In this document: positions 63,917 to 64,000 of the stretch, piece by piece
Layout: the number at the start of each line of letters is the position of its first letter
Position numbering within the stretch: the stretch's first letter is position 1
NCBI GenBank assembly: GCA_963772645.1
Contig: CAVYYD010000003.1
Coordinates: forward strand, 1-64,000
Source of the DNA: DASSQJ01 sp963772645
GTDB taxonomy: Bacteria > Actinomycetota > Actinomycetes > Actinomycetales > Dermatophilaceae
Direction of reading: 5' to 3'
DNA: 64,000 nt
Program-made: the position numbers and the translations under genes
Notes under the pieces: model-generated
The model's database searches: none
The model's input: the letters and a program-made list of their open reading frames with translations, nothing else
Told to the model about the DNA's origin: nothing

Positions 63917-64000
63917 GCCGAGCATCGTAGGGCGGTGCGACCCCGGGCCCGCCACGCGGACGGGCCGGCGTCCGTCACACGGCCGTCACGTCGATGGGGC

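Overview
This is high-GC actinobacterial chromosome. Markers of the phylum are a FasR-fabD-fabH-acpP-fabF cluster, homodimeric pyruvate dehydrogenase E1 (AceE), DUF3145 and DUF3052 proteins, a fused RNase H/phosphatase, polyphosphate glucokinase, and many genes whose start codon lies 6-7 nt after a TANNNT box (leaderless type). The gene set suggests Micrococcales, perhaps near Intrasporangiaceae; that placement is inference from gene content only.

Region 1 (1 to about 10970) is the right end of an integrative mobile element inserted at the 3' end of a tRNA-Met(CAU) gene (10971-11043, minus). From the tRNA inward it holds an excisionase-integrase operon, with the integrase split by an IS3-type insertion sequence. 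Next come two coupled genes of unknown function, a membrane protein resembling a dead M48 peptidase, two helix-turn-helix proteins (one with three HTH-like repeats), small proteins, and a MobF/TrwC relaxase running off the left edge. Five transcription units share a bipartite motif, GTGAC(T/C)C-N17-GCTT(A/T)(C/G)GG, at identical spacing. This looks like an element-specific promoter or operator and is the most novel signal here.

Region 2 (11.2-26.5 kb) is core metabolism, mostly on the minus strand. It has DUF3145, an assimilatory sulfate operon (sir-cysH-cysD-cysN/cysG-tauE-cbiX), the type II fatty acid synthase cluster with its PucR-type regulator, and argG. Palindromic operator candidates precede sir, fabD and argG. 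Region 3 (26.6-43.5 kb) carries furA-katG, a thiamine-binding protein, aceE, fdhD, a pair of PH-domain membrane proteins, DUF3052, an AhpE-like peroxiredoxin, tRNA-Val, a nif3-zinc ribbon-RNase H/phosphatase run, rhodanese-metZ, an SRPBCC protein, an MpaB-family oxygenase and yaaA.

Region 4 (43.5-52.1 kb) is an apparently uncharacterised operon: OsmC, flavin monooxygenase, NTF2-like protein, cytochrome P450 and a hydrolase-glycosyltransferase fusion. A large LuxR-family ATPase regulator is transcribed divergently from it. Region 5 (52.1-64 kb) has an RNB ribonuclease, the arginine deiminase operon arcD-arcA-arcB-arcC, RNase P RNA, a B12-binding protein, an MBL-fold hydrolase, ppgK-map, a SPOR-like protein, a methyltransferase and panB.

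Many reading frames are broken by single-base indels, including essential fabF, fabH and fabD. Each gene with a single break (other than the element's repeat-HTH gene) is one base too long modulo 3, and at fabF the surplus base sits in a C run. I read most of these as sequence errors. 'Pseudogene' below means broken as sequenced.
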